From Aliirhizobium smilacinae (GTDB taxonomy: Bacteria; Pseudomonadota; Alphaproteobacteria; Rhizobiales; Rhizobiaceae): a DNA stretch of 64,000 nucleotides. The position numbers and the translations under genes were made by a program. Shown in pieces: positions 45,550-56,823 of the stretch; the first letter of the stretch is position 1; each line of letters opens with the position of its first letter. Under the pieces are notes generated by a model, which saw only the letters and a program-made list of their open reading frames with translations, ran no database searches and had not been told where the DNA came from. The stretch spans positions 248,001 to 312,000 of the forward strand of contig NZ_VDMN01000001.1 of assembly GCF_006335145.1 (NCBI RefSeq), given 5' to 3'.

Positions 45550-45659
45550 TGAAACGTGCTCGACAGAGGGGAAGGACGGCTCTGCATAGCACGATAGATC
45601 TCCAACCGCTTCAAAAACCTTCGTGGCGAAAATCCAAGCGTCGAAATGTCACCGACAGC

Positions 45660-46031
45660 CTACTCGACCATTCGTTTGATGGCAGAAACAATATCAGCAT
45701 GAGCATAGGGCTTTGGGAAAAAGCAACTGCGCGAAGGCATCTGTGCAGGTCCGACCCGCTTGTGTCCGGAGGTGATGATGATTTCGATCGGCGGCCAGCG
45801 ATCTCGCACCACATGAGCAAATTCGATGCCGTTCAATTCGCCGGGCAAATCAATGTCGGTGAAGATCGCACGGATATCGTTGCGCTCGTTCAGGACTGCC
45901 AATGCGTCGCTGGCATTAGCCGCCTCACAGACGTCAAACCCCGCATCGGTCAGATCGTCTGCGATCGTCATACGAATAATCGGCTCATCTTCCACAATCA
46001 GGACCTTGATAGGCACCATGCTTCTTCTCAT
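45660..46031 (-). CDS. Single-domain response regulator
   Basis: A 123-residue receiver. VLIVEDEPIIRMTIAD has the acidic residues, the phospho-acceptor Asp is in IFTDIDLPGELNG, Ser in IIITSGH, Lys in FFPKPYAHADI. No output domain. ATG 46031 or 46019 may start it. It has an EcfG-type promoter 30 bases upstream and lies directly before the HisKA_2 kinase gene, so they probably form one signalling unit. Confidence 0.9.
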   Translation of the reverse strand: MRRSMVPIKVLIVEDEPIIRMTIADDLTDAGFDVCEAANASDALAVLNERNDIRAIFTDIDLPGELNGIEFAHVVRDRWPPIEIIITSGHKRVGPAQMPSRSCFFPKPYAHADIVSAIKRMVE

Positions 46032-46060
46032 TCCACCTACGGTCGCGGATCGTCCCAAAT

Positions 46061-46085
46061 AACTGCCTGAAGTCGCCTTTGTTCC
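46061..46085 (-). promoter_or_regulatory. EcfG/RpoE2-type promoter
   Basis: Read on the minus strand: GGAAC, 16 bases, AGTT. It ends 30 bases before the response regulator start. The same -10 variant, AGTT, occurs in the site at 29,578. Confidence 0.6.
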
Positions 46086-46265
46086 TCTATTTGTCGCTGT
46101 ATTTGAGGTGGCCGCTCGGGGAAAATCTTCGCACCATCGTCGCCATTCGGCGAGCCTTCTCAAGACATTGCACCTCTTGATGAGGCTGAGTTAACCAGTA
46201 TAGGTTTTGTCAGCTTCGATTCGAGATAGTACGGGGCCTCGCGCTCGATGATCATGAGGATCAGA

Positions 46266-46532
46266 ATGTATTTCGACACACAGATATCGCTGGATTGGCA
46301 ACAGCGCGGCATGAATGCTCGAGTGCTCGGGCTAAAGATTGATGCCAATCCTGTCCTGCCCTACGTGTCTGGTGCACAAGAAGCTGGAGAAAAAGACGAA
46401 TGGGTACAGAAGGCTGAAGCTTGGTCATTCGGCTGGTGCATCGAGGATGCAAGCCGATCGGTCGGTGATCGGCGGGACTTCTTTGAAAGATTCGACCCTG
46501 TCCCGCCGTTGCGAGAAACTCATCAGTTTTAA
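46266..46532 (+). CDS. Small protein resembling ribosome modulation factor (Rmf)
   Basis: An 88-residue protein. The middle reads DWQQRGMNARVLGLKIDANP then VLPYVSGAQEAG and AWSFGWCIEDASRS. This follows the layout of the Rmf/CrpP family: xxRGxxAxxxG, a conserved N/CPY-like turn and a W-x-x-GW helix. Rmf dimerises 70S ribosomes in stationary phase. The match is by pattern only, and the protein has about 30 extra C-terminal residues. ATG 46266 follows TGAGGATCAGA. Confidence 0.45.
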   Translation: MYFDTQISLDWQQRGMNARVLGLKIDANPVLPYVSGAQEAGEKDEWVQKAEAWSFGWCIEDASRSVGDRRDFFERFDPVPPLRETHQF

Positions 46533-46706
46533 GCAGTTCAAGCTGCACTGAAAACCGTTAGCCAAGCAGTTCGACGGCAGCATCGTGGGTCTTGTCCGCG
46601 CTGCTACAGACTGCGTCCCTGAGGGTCTTAGACACCGGGGCGTTGACATTGTAGAAACGAATGAACCCCCGCATGGCTGTTGCCCACTGGGTGAACGGGA
46701 GACAAA

Positions 46707-46958
46707 GTGGACACCACATTGATCGTCGGCTATCTGGCCTCCGCTTGCTCGGTTACGAGCTTCGTCCCGCAGGTCTGGAAGGTATTGAAGACTGGCGATA
46801 CCGCGGCGATCTCTGCCCGCATGTACACGCTCACCGTCGTTGGCTTCGCGCTTTGGTCTGCCTTCGGAATACTCAAGCAAGAGTGGCCGATCATCCTGAC
46901 CAACTCGATCTGTTTCTTCCTGTCCGGATTTATCTTGATCAAGAAGCTTTGGACATAG
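46707..46958 (+). CDS. SemiSWEET/PQ-loop sugar transporter
   Basis: An 83-residue protein with three transmembrane helices, the size of a bacterial SemiSWEET. The PQ-loop signature SVTSFVPQVWKVLKTGD is in helix 1, and the remaining helices read MYTLTVVGFALWSAFGIL and PIILTNSICFFLSGFILI with the substrate-pocket Asn. It should dimerise and carry sugars through the inner membrane. GTG 46707 follows GGGAGA. Confidence 0.88.
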   Translation: MDTTLIVGYLASACSVTSFVPQVWKVLKTGDTAAISARMYTLTVVGFALWSAFGILKQEWPIILTNSICFFLSGFILIKKLWT

Positions 46959-47116
46959 TCGCCGTCAGTAGCAAAAGAGGGTTTTGGAGGCCAGCATCCG
47001 TCCCGGCAAAGAAACCTTTTTGCCCACCTAAGGACAAGAAGGCTTACCGCGGCGCAGGCGCGCCAGAACCTTGTTACCGTGTGCAAGAGGTTGTTCCTCG
47101 TGGCCCCAGCTGTAGC

Positions 47117-47141
47117 GGAACTTCGATCCACTTCGAGTGTT
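47117..47141 (+). promoter_or_regulatory. EcfG/RpoE2-type promoter
   Basis: GGAAC, 16 bases, TGTT, 40 bases before ATG 47182 of the DUF892 gene, same strand. Confidence 0.65.
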
Positions 47142-47181
47142 ATTGTGGCTCCCACTCTCGAAATTGTGATCGGAACCCACC

Positions 47182-47688
47182 ATGGCTACGGAAAAAACAC
47201 TTAATGATCTTTTCCTCGATACTCTCAAGGACATTTACTTTGCCGAAAAGCAGATCCTGAAGGCTCTTCCCAAAATGGCCCGTGCCGCCCAGTCCGAGGA
47301 AGGCAAGGCCGGCTTCCTGCAGCACCGCGACGAAACGCAAGGCCAGATCGAACGCCTTGAACAGGTGTTCGAAATCCTCGGCAAGCCGGCGCGCGGTAAG
47401 ACCTGCGAGGCCATACAGGGCATCATCGCCGAAGGCGAAGAGATCATGGAGGAATACAAGGGCACGTCGGCGCTCGACGCTGGCCTCATTTCTTCTGCCC
47501 AGGCTGTCGAACATTACGAAATCGCCCGCTATGGCACGCTGAAGTCCTGGGCGAACCAACTCGGTCTGACGGACGCGATCCCACTGCTGGATGCCAATCT
47601 CCAGGAAGAGATCGCCACCGACCAGAAGCTGACGGCGCTCGGCGAAGCGTCAGCGAACCCCAAAGGCGCCAAGAAAAAAGCCAGCTAA
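47182..47688 (+). CDS. DUF892 ferritin-like protein (YciE/YciF type)
   Basis: A 168-residue helical protein. The N-terminal MATEKTLNDLFLDTLKDIYF and the repeated AEKQILKALPKMA and AVEHYEIARYGTL segments fit DUF892, a four-helix-bundle family related to ferritins. Putative metal ligands are the Glu and His of AEKQ, QHRDE and VEHYE. YciE/YciF of enterobacteria are stress-inducible. A Lys-rich tail (KGAKKKAS) may help DNA binding. Preceded by an EcfG-type promoter and followed by a terminator. Confidence 0.9.
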   Translation: MATEKTLNDLFLDTLKDIYFAEKQILKALPKMARAAQSEEGKAGFLQHRDETQGQIERLEQVFEILGKPARGKTCEAIQGIIAEGEEIMEEYKGTSALDAGLISSAQAVEHYEIARYGTLKSWANQLGLTDAIPLLDANLQEEIATDQKLTALGEASANPKGAKKKAS

Positions 47689-47705
47689 AATTCTCCGACA
47701 CGGAT

Positions 47706-47732
47706 AGGGCCGCCTCCAAGGCGGCCCTTTCT
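47706..47732 (+). terminator. Intrinsic terminator after the DUF892 gene
   Basis: AGGGCCGCC and GGCGGCCCT pair around TCCAA, followed by TTCT. It lies 17 bases after the stop, separating the DUF892 gene from katE. Confidence 0.8.
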
Positions 47733-47787
47733 GTATGCGGCAAATCTTTTCTCCTATGCAGCCCCCAATTTTCGATCGGAGAGTACC

Positions 47788-49935
<2,148 letters not shown>

Positions 49936-50129
49936 TGCGACGCGGGCGCGTTTCTCTCCGCGCCCGCCACGACATCAAGGCCATCCAGGCGACTATTGAC
50001 AGGGATTTTCGGCGGATCTTGTTTGCCAAGGTCGACGTTTGCTGCACGTCGACCGATGGCTTTGCATCGATTTGTCCGACGATCCCGTGTGCCATCAAAC
50101 GCATCTAGCGGGACGAGCTGCATAACTAC

Positions 50130-50154
50130 GGAACTCACGGCAATCTCGACTGTT
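50130..50154 (+). promoter_or_regulatory. EcfG/RpoE2-type promoter
   Basis: GGAAC, 16 bases, TGTT, 30 bases before ATG 50185 of the SDR gene, same strand. Confidence 0.65.
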
Positions 50155-50184
50155 TCTCGTCTATAACCATTGCCGGAGTCGATC

Positions 50185-51048
50185 ATGACAGAAGTGCGCC
50201 GTCCATCCCCTCCTCATCCCCAACAGCATCAATCACCGCCGGGCAAGACGGCCTTGATGCAACCGGTCCCGGATCACGGTGAGCATTCCTACAAAGGTGA
50301 TGGCAAACTCGAAGGAAAGGTAGCTCTGATCACGGGTGCCGACTCTGGAATAGGCAAGGCCGTTGCGATCGCTTTTGCCCGCGAAGGAGCCGATATCGTG
50401 ATCTCCTATCTGTCGGAAGATGAAGACGCGGAGGACACGGCCAACTGGGTGAGAAAGGCGGGGAAAACCGCAATTATCGCCCCCGGCGACATCAAATCAG
50501 AGGAATACTGCAAATCCCTGGTGCAGCGGACCGTGAATGAGCTTGGCGGCATCGATATCCTCGTCAATAATGCCGCCTTCCAACGGACGTATGGCGATAT
50601 CGCCGACATCACCGCGGAGGAGTGGGACGAAACCTTCCGAACGAACATCTACGCGCCGTTCTTTTTTGCCAAGGCAGCCGCGCCGCACATGAAACCGGGA
50701 AGTTCGATCATCAATACCACCTCGATTCAATCGAGGCAGCCCTCGCCACAGCTCCTGGCTTACGCATCGACCAAGGGCGCTATCTCAAACTTCACGGCTG
50801 GCCTTGCAGAAATGCTGGCCGATCGAGGAATCCGAGTGAACGCAGTAGCGCCCGGCCCGATTTGGACCCCCCTTATTCCGTCGACGATGCCGCCGGAAAA
50901 AGCGGCGAAGTTCGGCGAGCAGACGCTGCTCAAGCGGGCCGGACAGCCGGCAGAACTGGCCGGTGCATTCGTGTTGCTCGCTTCCGAACTGGGCAGCTAT
51001 ATGACCGGAGCGGTCATTCCCGTCACCGGCGGCGAAATTATGATCTAA
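50185..51048 (+). CDS. SDR-family oxidoreductase (YghA-like)
   Basis: A 287-residue short-chain dehydrogenase with an N-terminal extension of about 40 residues (MTEVRRPSPPHPQQHQ), as in the YghA/general-stress 39 group. It shows ALITGADSGIGKAVAIAF (NADP-binding), ILVNNAAFQRTYGDI, catalytic Ser in IINTTSIQSRQ, and Tyr/Lys in LLAYASTKGAIS. The C-terminal GRAVIPVTGGE-like end is GAVIPVTGGEIMI. The substrate is unknown; a carbonyl- or sugar-detoxifying role is common in the group. It starts 30 bases after an EcfG-type promoter. Confidence 0.92.
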   Translation: MTEVRRPSPPHPQQHQSPPGKTALMQPVPDHGEHSYKGDGKLEGKVALITGADSGIGKAVAIAFAREGADIVISYLSEDEDAEDTANWVRKAGKTAIIAPGDIKSEEYCKSLVQRTVNELGGIDILVNNAAFQRTYGDIADITAEEWDETFRTNIYAPFFFAKAAAPHMKPGSSIINTTSIQSRQPSPQLLAYASTKGAISNFTAGLAEMLADRGIRVNAVAPGPIWTPLIPSTMPPEKAAKFGEQTLLKRAGQPAELAGAFVLLASELGSYMTGAVIPVTGGEIMI

Positions 51049-51380
51049 CAATCTTTGTGACCGTGGGAGACTTGGATGCCTGCTCGACGCCTTTCGAGTT
51101 GGAAGTCTGCCTCTCCCTTGTATCAATTTTTTTGCCAGGGCGGTGGCGGCGTGGCAATTGTCGGTCTGTTTAGCGCTGACAAAGTCTCCTACAGGACCAA
51201 ACTTTGATTCAGACGCTCTCAGGCAAAAACCGATGCGGCCCCCCGCATCGAGACCACTCCGTATTTCCCCGACAACAACTCACGCATGATAATCAACGGC
51301 CCTGAGCGGCGATAACCGAACGCAGGCATTGTCGAACCTTTTACTACCGCTCGCGCAACCGGAAAGGAACTAACGAAAAT
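51049..51380. other. Intergenic region between SDR and mscS genes
   Basis: About 330 bases without a recognised gene. The bases just before 51,381 hold GGAAAGGAAC, the probable ribosome site of mscS, so its GGAAC is not a promoter element. No clear terminator for the SDR gene. Confidence 0.5.
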
Positions 51381-52190
51381 ATGGAAAGTCAGACCACAGA
51401 CGCAATCATGACAAGCCCCAACGCTCTTGCTCAACTCGGTGCAATGGCCATTCATTACGGACTGTCGTTGGCTGGCGCTATCGTCCTATTGGTCGGCGGA
51501 TGGATCCTGTCGGGCTTCGTCAGCCGATGGGCATATAGCGGCCTTTCTCGGATCCACGGCATTGATGAAACTCTTGCCCGTTTTTTCGAAAAGGTCTTAC
51601 ATTACGGGCTTTTGATCCTTGTCTTTGTCATGGTGCTGGGGCAGTTCGGCGTCCAGACGGCGTCAATCGTTGCTGCTCTTGGCGCCGCCGGCCTTGCTAT
51701 TGGTCTGGCATTGCAGGGGACGCTTCAAAACATTGCCGCAGGCATCATGCTTCTCGTACTCAGACCCTTCCGTGTCGGCGAATATATCGAGACGTCGAGC
51801 GTCAAGGGCAAGATAGTTGATGTCGGTCTGTTCGCTACCGAGCTTAGAACCGGCGACGGGCTCTATCTGATGGCGCCAAATTCTACGCTTTGGAACACGC
51901 CGATTATCAACCACAGCCGCGAACCCGAGCGTCGACAGGAGCTCTCAGTCGCCATCGGAAACGACACCGATGTTAGCGTGGTAAAAGAAACTATCCTGGC
52001 GATCGTGGCATCCGACAAGAGAGTGAAAACCGATCCGCCACCACGGGTTGTCTCTGATGACCTGACGGCGGACAAAACGGCACTCAAGATTGAGTATTGG
52101 GCGTCCACTGGCGAGTGGACCGAAACGCGCTACGACATGATCGACAAGCTCAAGATCGGACTCGCTCAAAAAGGAATCGCTATCAAGTAG
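51381..52190 (+). CDS. Small-conductance mechanosensitive channel, MscS family
   Basis: A 269-residue inner-membrane channel that opens at high membrane tension to relieve hypo-osmotic shock. It has three transmembrane helices; the third contains VQTASIVAALGAAGLAIGLA followed by LQGTLQNIAAGIMLL, the pore-lining Gly/Ala pattern of MscS. The beta domain begins RPFRVGEYIE and the C-terminal domain follows. Length is near that of E. coli MscS. ATG 51381 is preceded by GGAAAGGAAC. A terminator follows at 52,231. Confidence 0.92.
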   Translation: MESQTTDAIMTSPNALAQLGAMAIHYGLSLAGAIVLLVGGWILSGFVSRWAYSGLSRIHGIDETLARFFEKVLHYGLLILVFVMVLGQFGVQTASIVAALGAAGLAIGLALQGTLQNIAAGIMLLVLRPFRVGEYIETSSVKGKIVDVGLFATELRTGDGLYLMAPNSTLWNTPIINHSREPERRQELSVAIGNDTDVSVVKETILAIVASDKRVKTDPPPRVVSDDLTADKTALKIEYWASTGEWTETRYDMIDKLKIGLAQKGIAIK

Positions 52191-52230
52191 GCGTTGTTCG
52201 AAGTGAGCAAGTCCAGCTGCCGCACATAGC

Positions 52231-52264
52231 AAGGCCCGATGCTCTCGCACCGGGCCATTTTTCT
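52231..52264 (+). terminator. Intrinsic terminator after mscS
   Basis: GGCCCG and CGGGCC pair around a 12-base loop, followed by ATTTTT. It is 40 bases after the mscS stop and may serve the convergent gene as well. Confidence 0.7.
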
Positions 52265-52279
52265 CTTGGTTGTTTCTGA

Positions 52280-52675
52280 TCACTCAACGATCTGAACGAC
52301 CGTATGAGTTCGAGGATCGACGATCACACGCTGGTCGTTCACGACGGCATAGGCATAATGTTCATTGCTAGGAACGGGTGTCAGCACCACCGTTTCGGGG
52401 ATTGGCTTGCCGACAACCACCTGCTGCTGAACGCGGACAGGAGCGGAAACCGGCTGTTCCTGCACGTAGGTTACGACTTCACGCGGCGGTGGATCGATCG
52501 CCGTTCCGACGATTGCTCCGGCCACGCCGCCCACGGCTGCGCCGACAGGACCACCGACGATGGCACCCGTGACCGCGCCGCCAGCAGCGCCGTTCACTGT
52601 GCTGTTTTGAGCGTTAGCGGTGGCTGCGAATACACTCGCCAGGATGGCCGTAGAAGCGATGATGATCTTACGCAT
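52280..52675 (-). CDS. Exported glycine-zipper protein with DUF1236
   Basis: A 131-residue protein. A clean signal peptide (MRKIIIASTAILASVFAATANA) is followed by a Gly/Ala-zipper (GAAGGAVTGAIVGGPVGAAV) that may insert in the outer membrane. A DUF1236 end contains VVVGKPIPETVVLTPVP and YAYAVVNDQRVIVDP. Function unknown; such proteins are common and stress-linked in rhizobia. ATG 52675 follows AAAGGAGAAAC. Confidence 0.85.
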   Translation of the reverse strand: MRKIIIASTAILASVFAATANAQNSTVNGAAGGAVTGAIVGGPVGAAVGGVAGAIVGTAIDPPPREVVTYVQEQPVSAPVRVQQQVVVGKPIPETVVLTPVPSNEHYAYAVVNDQRVIVDPRTHTVVQIVE

Positions 52676-52935
52676 TGGTTTCTCCTTTGAATTACCAATG
52701 CCAACACAATTCAGAAGGCAGGAGTTGTGTTCCACTCAGCTTGTCACGAACCGTAACCGACTGAGATAATTAGAGATATTTTGCCCAGCCCCTCGCTTCC
52801 ACCGGGCAGCACATTTGTCCGCGGCTGGTGTAAGGCGTGTCGTTTACTCGCGAGCGTTAAGACGTTTTGTTGATCTATGCTCAGCTTTCTTATGTGGATG
52901 TGATACAAATTTATGAAAGCACAGGGAAATAGGAT

Positions 52936-53601
52936 TTGGCAGATTTCGCCAGCAGACCAACAACGCGCTCATTCCGGCGCAGACCAAAGCAACGGCGCGG
53001 TCGCGAGCGCGTCGAAATAATCCTTGCGGTGGCTTTAGGACTCATCGCGCGTGACGGGGTGGACGCGGTAACGATGACGGCGATCGCGGCTCTGTCCGGT
53101 GGTCCGATCGCTTCGGTGTACCAGTATTTCCCCAACAAATCGGCGATCATCGCCGCACTCCACAGCGACTATCTGAGTAAGGTGGAAAAGTTAATTGGTG
53201 AAGGCGGCGGCAACGTTGACGACATCGCGACTCCAAGAAAAGCTCTGGCGTTGTTCGAGCGGACCTTTGATCTTTACCGCCGATATATAATCGAAAAGCC
53301 ACACAGTCTCGACCTGTTGAATGCCGTCCACGCCGACAAGGCACTGGCCGTCCGCGATATCGCCGCTGCTCGCGCTCAAGCAAATTTCTTGTCCGACAGG
53401 ACGAAGCATCTCGTGAGAAAAGAAAGATGGCGGGATTATTCAGACACAGTGTTTATTTTCTGCCACACCGCCGCATCCACCATACGTCTGTCCTTCATGG
53501 TCGCAAGTGCGGAACGCGAAAAGATTGTTGCTGAGTTTAAATCGATCGCCCGCATGCGATTGGAGAGTTATTTTACCGGCGTGCATCCAAGATTCCCCTG
53601 A
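52936..53601 (+). CDS. TetR-family transcriptional regulator
   Basis: A 221-residue regulator. The helix-turn-helix runs about residues 25-70: RVEIILAVALGLIARDGVDA, VTMTAIAALSGGPIASVYQYFPNK, SAIIAAL. This is the TetR pattern with the Y-x-YFxxK turn. The C-terminal ligand domain is unclassified. The start is uncertain: TTG 52936 is the longest and lacks a ribosome site. It lies 97 bases before the esterase gene on the same strand, so it may control that gene. Confidence 0.88.
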   Translation: MADFASRPTTRSFRRRPKQRRGRERVEIILAVALGLIARDGVDAVTMTAIAALSGGPIASVYQYFPNKSAIIAALHSDYLSKVEKLIGEGGGNVDDIATPRKALALFERTFDLYRRYIIEKPHSLDLLNAVHADKALAVRDIAAARAQANFLSDRTKHLVRKERWRDYSDTVFIFCHTAASTIRLSFMVASAEREKIVAEFKSIARMRLESYFTGVHPRFP

Positions 53602-53698
53602 GGCTATATGCACACTTGTTCACGAAGCGGGGCGAAATTTACCGCTACGCGATCGTGGAGACGCTGCAAAAAAGTCGGATCTCCGTTATAGAAATCCG

Positions 53699-55345
53699 AT
53701 GCGCCAAAAGATCATCGCAGTGCTTATTCTAACGTTGGGGCCATTGATCATCTCCCTTTTGGGTCTGACAGCCTGTGCTGTTTATCCGGGCCGTGTGCCC
53801 GCCATTGTAAAGGCAACGGACAGTGCCCGGGAAATCGTTCGCACCACTGAAGGACTATTGGCCGGAGCCTCATCTTCTGAAGGACGGGCATTTCTGGGAA
53901 TTCCCTACGCCAAGCCGCCGGTCGGACCTCTGCGCTGGCGTTCACCACAGCCTATCACGTCCTGGACCGTAGCGCGCGATGCGACCCACACCGGTTCCCC
54001 GTGCACGCAGTCGATTGGGCTGAACGTCGCCAGCGGCGGCGGTGGTGGCCTGGTGATTGGCGGTGAAGACTGCCTGTACCTGAACGTTTACGGGCCTCCC
54101 GCTACAAAGACACGGCCAGCCTCTCCTTTGCCGGTTATGGTTTTTCTGCCGGGCGGAGCCTTCATTCTCGGCTCCGGCGACAATTATGATCCAAGCAGGC
54201 TTGCGCAGACACAAGATGTCCTCGTAGTCACCGTCAATTATCGTCTGGGCGCTTTTGGATTTCTCGCCCATCCCGCATTGCAGCGCGAGAGCGTTAACGG
54301 TGGGTCAGGTAATTTCGGCCTGCTGGATCAACAGGCGGCGTTGCGCTGGGTCCAACGGAACATCGGGGCGTTCGGCGGCAATCCCCGAAACGTGACACTG
54401 TTTGGAGAATCCGCCGGCGCCTGGAGTGCCTGTTACCAGGCGGTGTCACCAACAGCGAAGGGTCTGTTTCAACGCCTGATATTGGAAAGTGGGTCCTGCA
54501 CCGACACGCAATCTTTGGTCTCCGCCGGCGAAGCAGAGAAAGGGGGTATCGCGTTCTCCAGCAACCTGCAATGTGAGAACGTGGCCGATGTACCCGGTTG
54601 CCTCAGACGCTTACCGACCTCTCGTATCGCGCGTGCCCCTGCGACACGGCGCGGAATAGCAGGACCTACGAGTTGGGGGCCAGTCTGGGGGGACGTCGTT
54701 ATTCCTCTCAGCCCAAGTGACGCCTTCCGCACCGGGCGCTTCCATGCCGTCCCCGCCATCATCGGTTCCAATCTCAATGAGGGACGCCTGTTTTCACTTT
54801 TGGTCAGAAGCGAAGGCGGATATCGAGCGCGTTTGCAGCGAGAATTCGGCGGAGGTGCTGCACGGGTAATGGCTCGATATCCTGTGGACGCTTATGGATC
54901 GCCGGGTCTTGCCTACGCAGCGGTGATGACGGATAGCCGCTTCGCTTGCCCAAGCGAGGATCTGAGGCGAGCGTGGGCTTTACATGCGCCGGTCTATGGC
55001 TACGAGTTTGCCGATCCCGCCCCGCCCTTCAGGCTCCCACGCCTCTTGATAGGTCATTCCATGGGCGCCTACCATGCCTCGGAACTTGCCTATGTATTCG
55101 GCACCCCGTGGGCGCTGGCAAGCCCGAGGCGTTTTACGGAGGCTCAGCGGCTCTTGTCTAATCGGATCATGAGTGCGTGGGGACGTTTTGCGCGCGGCGA
55201 TCAACCGCTACCGCATTGGCCGCTCTCGACAACGGCAACCCCCAGTGTTCAGCAGCTGCTGCCGGGAGGAGATAGGGCCGTAGTGGACTTTCGCGATCGC
55301 CATGCTTGTGAGTTTTGGAACGGTGTCCTGACGGGATCACAGTGA
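53699..55345 (+). CDS. Type B carboxylesterase, putative lipoprotein
   Basis: A 548-residue esterase. The signal is a hydrophobic helix ending in LLGLTACAVYPG, a good lipobox (LTA|C), so it is probably membrane-anchored and periplasmic. The carboxylesterase fold shows GRAFLGIPYAKPPVGPLRW, EDCLYLNVY, the nucleophile Ser in LFGESAGAWSACY, Glu in SNLNEGRLF, and His in GHSMGAYHASELAYVFG. Substrate unknown. ATG 53699 follows a weak ribosome site. Probably paired with the TetR regulator upstream. Confidence 0.9.
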   Translation: MRQKIIAVLILTLGPLIISLLGLTACAVYPGRVPAIVKATDSAREIVRTTEGLLAGASSSEGRAFLGIPYAKPPVGPLRWRSPQPITSWTVARDATHTGSPCTQSIGLNVASGGGGGLVIGGEDCLYLNVYGPPATKTRPASPLPVMVFLPGGAFILGSGDNYDPSRLAQTQDVLVVTVNYRLGAFGFLAHPALQRESVNGGSGNFGLLDQQAALRWVQRNIGAFGGNPRNVTLFGESAGAWSACYQAVSPTAKGLFQRLILESGSCTDTQSLVSAGEAEKGGIAFSSNLQCENVADVPGCLRRLPTSRIARAPATRRGIAGPTSWGPVWGDVVIPLSPSDAFRTGRFHAVPAIIGSNLNEGRLFSLLVRSEGGYRARLQREFGGGAARVMARYPVDAYGSPGLAYAAVMTDSRFACPSEDLRRAWALHAPVYGYEFADPAPPFRLPRLLIGHSMGAYHASELAYVFGTPWALASPRRFTEAQRLLSNRIMSAWGRFARGDQPLPHWPLSTTATPSVQQLLPGGDRAVVDFRDRHACEFWNGVLTGSQ

Positions 55346-55426
55346 TGCTTCAACGCTACGTCAAACGTAGATTGTCGCCCCGAGTTGGGAGCGACAACCA
55401 ATGGCATCAGATCACGTCTCCATGCC

Positions 55427-56407
55427 TTAGGTCTTGAACTTGTCTGCCTCCTCGACGACACGGTCCTTTACGGCGTCGTGAAGATCGGAAGCGACCGCGA
55501 CCGCTTTGTCATAGGCGTCGGAGGCGATCTCTTTTCCCTGGTCGGCCAGCGCGGAGGCTTGGGCTGACACCGCTTCCTTGGTTGCGTCGGCAGCATCACC
55601 CAGAAGAGCATCTTCCTGTTCGGTGTGAGGCAAAGCAGCTCCGATTGCCGCACCCACAGCAAAAGCAAGAGCACCGCCGACGAGTGGTTGGTCGCGAAAC
55701 TGCTTCAGGATCGCGTCGTTTAACCTGCCAACCTGTTCCTGCGCCGAGCTGCGTGCAGACGACGAACTGCGGGACAGGGATGCGGCAGTATCGGACACTT
55801 TGTTACCTATGCTGGTCGCAGACTCCTTGATCTGGGACCAAGTGTCCGAAGCCCATCCTGAAGCCTTATCCAGCGACGCGCCGGTCTCATCGGCAATGTG
55901 CTCAATCTGTTTGCCGCTCGCGTCGGCAAACCCGCGATAAGTCTTCCCCGCTTCATCGATAAAATGGCCAGCACGGTTGCCGGTCTCGTCCGTCAGCGCC
56001 TTAAGGCGCTTGCCGGAGTTGTCGCCAAAATGGCTGTAGCGGGATCCGCCAACCGTTTCGGGTGGACCGAGGCGACGCACAGGGCCATCGGCGGGATAAA
56101 GAGGATAGTCTCGGGCATAGGTGTCGGGTGCGGGGGCCGGATTAGCGGTTGTTCCCTGCTTGGCCATCAGCCAGGCCAGACCTACACCCATGAGAGCAAC
56201 GGGAATGGGGTTGGTTTTTACCGCCTGACCTAGATTGCTCACGTATTCGCCGCCGCCGCTTCCCTTGGCGTAGGCCATGACCTCATCAATCAGTTGGCCC
56301 GGAGACATTCGCTCCTGGATTGCGTCAATGCGGCTTCCGATGCGTTGGCGATCGGCATCGATTTCGCGCTGGATATCGGCGGAGGTTCTTTCTGTCGTAT
56401 TTTCCAT
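55427..56407 (-). CDS. DUF3618 membrane protein with long helical tail
   Basis: A 326-residue protein. DUF3618 occupies residues 1-90: SADIQREIDADRQRIGSRID, MSPGQLIDEVMAYAKG, VKTNPIPVALMGVGLAWLM with a membrane segment. A long Ala/Ser/Asp helical region follows, then another hydrophobic segment (LVGGALAFAVGAAIGAALPH) and a helical end with AKxxAS-type repeats like LEA proteins. Role unknown; probably envelope stress. Its start overlaps the stop of the upstream holin-type gene by one base, and it is the last gene of a three-gene stress operon. Confidence 0.82.
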   Translation of the reverse strand: MENTTERTSADIQREIDADRQRIGSRIDAIQERMSPGQLIDEVMAYAKGSGGGEYVSNLGQAVKTNPIPVALMGVGLAWLMAKQGTTANPAPAPDTYARDYPLYPADGPVRRLGPPETVGGSRYSHFGDNSGKRLKALTDETGNRAGHFIDEAGKTYRGFADASGKQIEHIADETGASLDKASGWASDTWSQIKESATSIGNKVSDTAASLSRSSSSARSSAQEQVGRLNDAILKQFRDQPLVGGALAFAVGAAIGAALPHTEQEDALLGDAADATKEAVSAQASALADQGKEIASDAYDKAVAVASDLHDAVKDRVVEEADKFKT

Positions 56408-56823
56408 CAGATTTTCTCCTTAACGGCGTCAACGTCACGACGAAGCGACGTCGTCGTCCGGTCAAGTTTCAAGTTGCCTGCACGCAACGTGCTCAAACCC
56501 TTGGACATCATCGTCCAGGCTATCGCTGCAATGATCACGCCGACAATTACCGCCGCGAGGGAGCTGGCGCTGGTCTCCATCATGCCCCACTTGATAAACA
56601 GTGCTGCCAGGCCACTGACCAACGCACTCAGAAGCACACCTATCGCGCCGATCGCGAGGACTAACCCGACGAGCAGCGCTTCGATGCCGACGAGTGCTTT
56701 CGACGCCTTTTCTGAGACCTCGGTCTTTGCGAGGTCGATCTCCTTGCGCAACAAGCCTGTCACATCGGATACGAGCCCTGACACAAGTTCTGACAAGGGT
56801 GCGTTGTCTGGAGAATTAGCCAT
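56407..56823 (-). CDS. DUF1469 (phage_holin_3_6 / YqjE-like) membrane protein
   Basis: A 138-residue protein with two hydrophobic helices (about 50-75, ALLVGLVLAIGAIGVLLSAL and 85-110, SSLAAVIVGVIIAAIAW). The N-terminal SELVSGLVSDVTGLLRKEID helix is the family hallmark. Despite the holin name, family members are usually found with DUF3618 and DUF883 proteins outside phages. The first bases overlap the upstream gene by 8 and the last base overlaps the next start, so translation is coupled. Confidence 0.85.
   Translation of the reverse strand: MANSPDNAPLSELVSGLVSDVTGLLRKEIDLAKTEVSEKASKALVGIEALLVGLVLAIGAIGVLLSALVSGLAALFIKWGMMETSASSLAAVIVGVIIAAIAWTMMSKGLSTLRAGNLKLDRTTTSLRRDVDAVKEKI

Noticed and set aside
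51365..51381. GGAAC before mscS as an EcfG promoter
   Set aside because: It is part of the ribosome site directly before the ATG, and no -10 element is at the needed distance.
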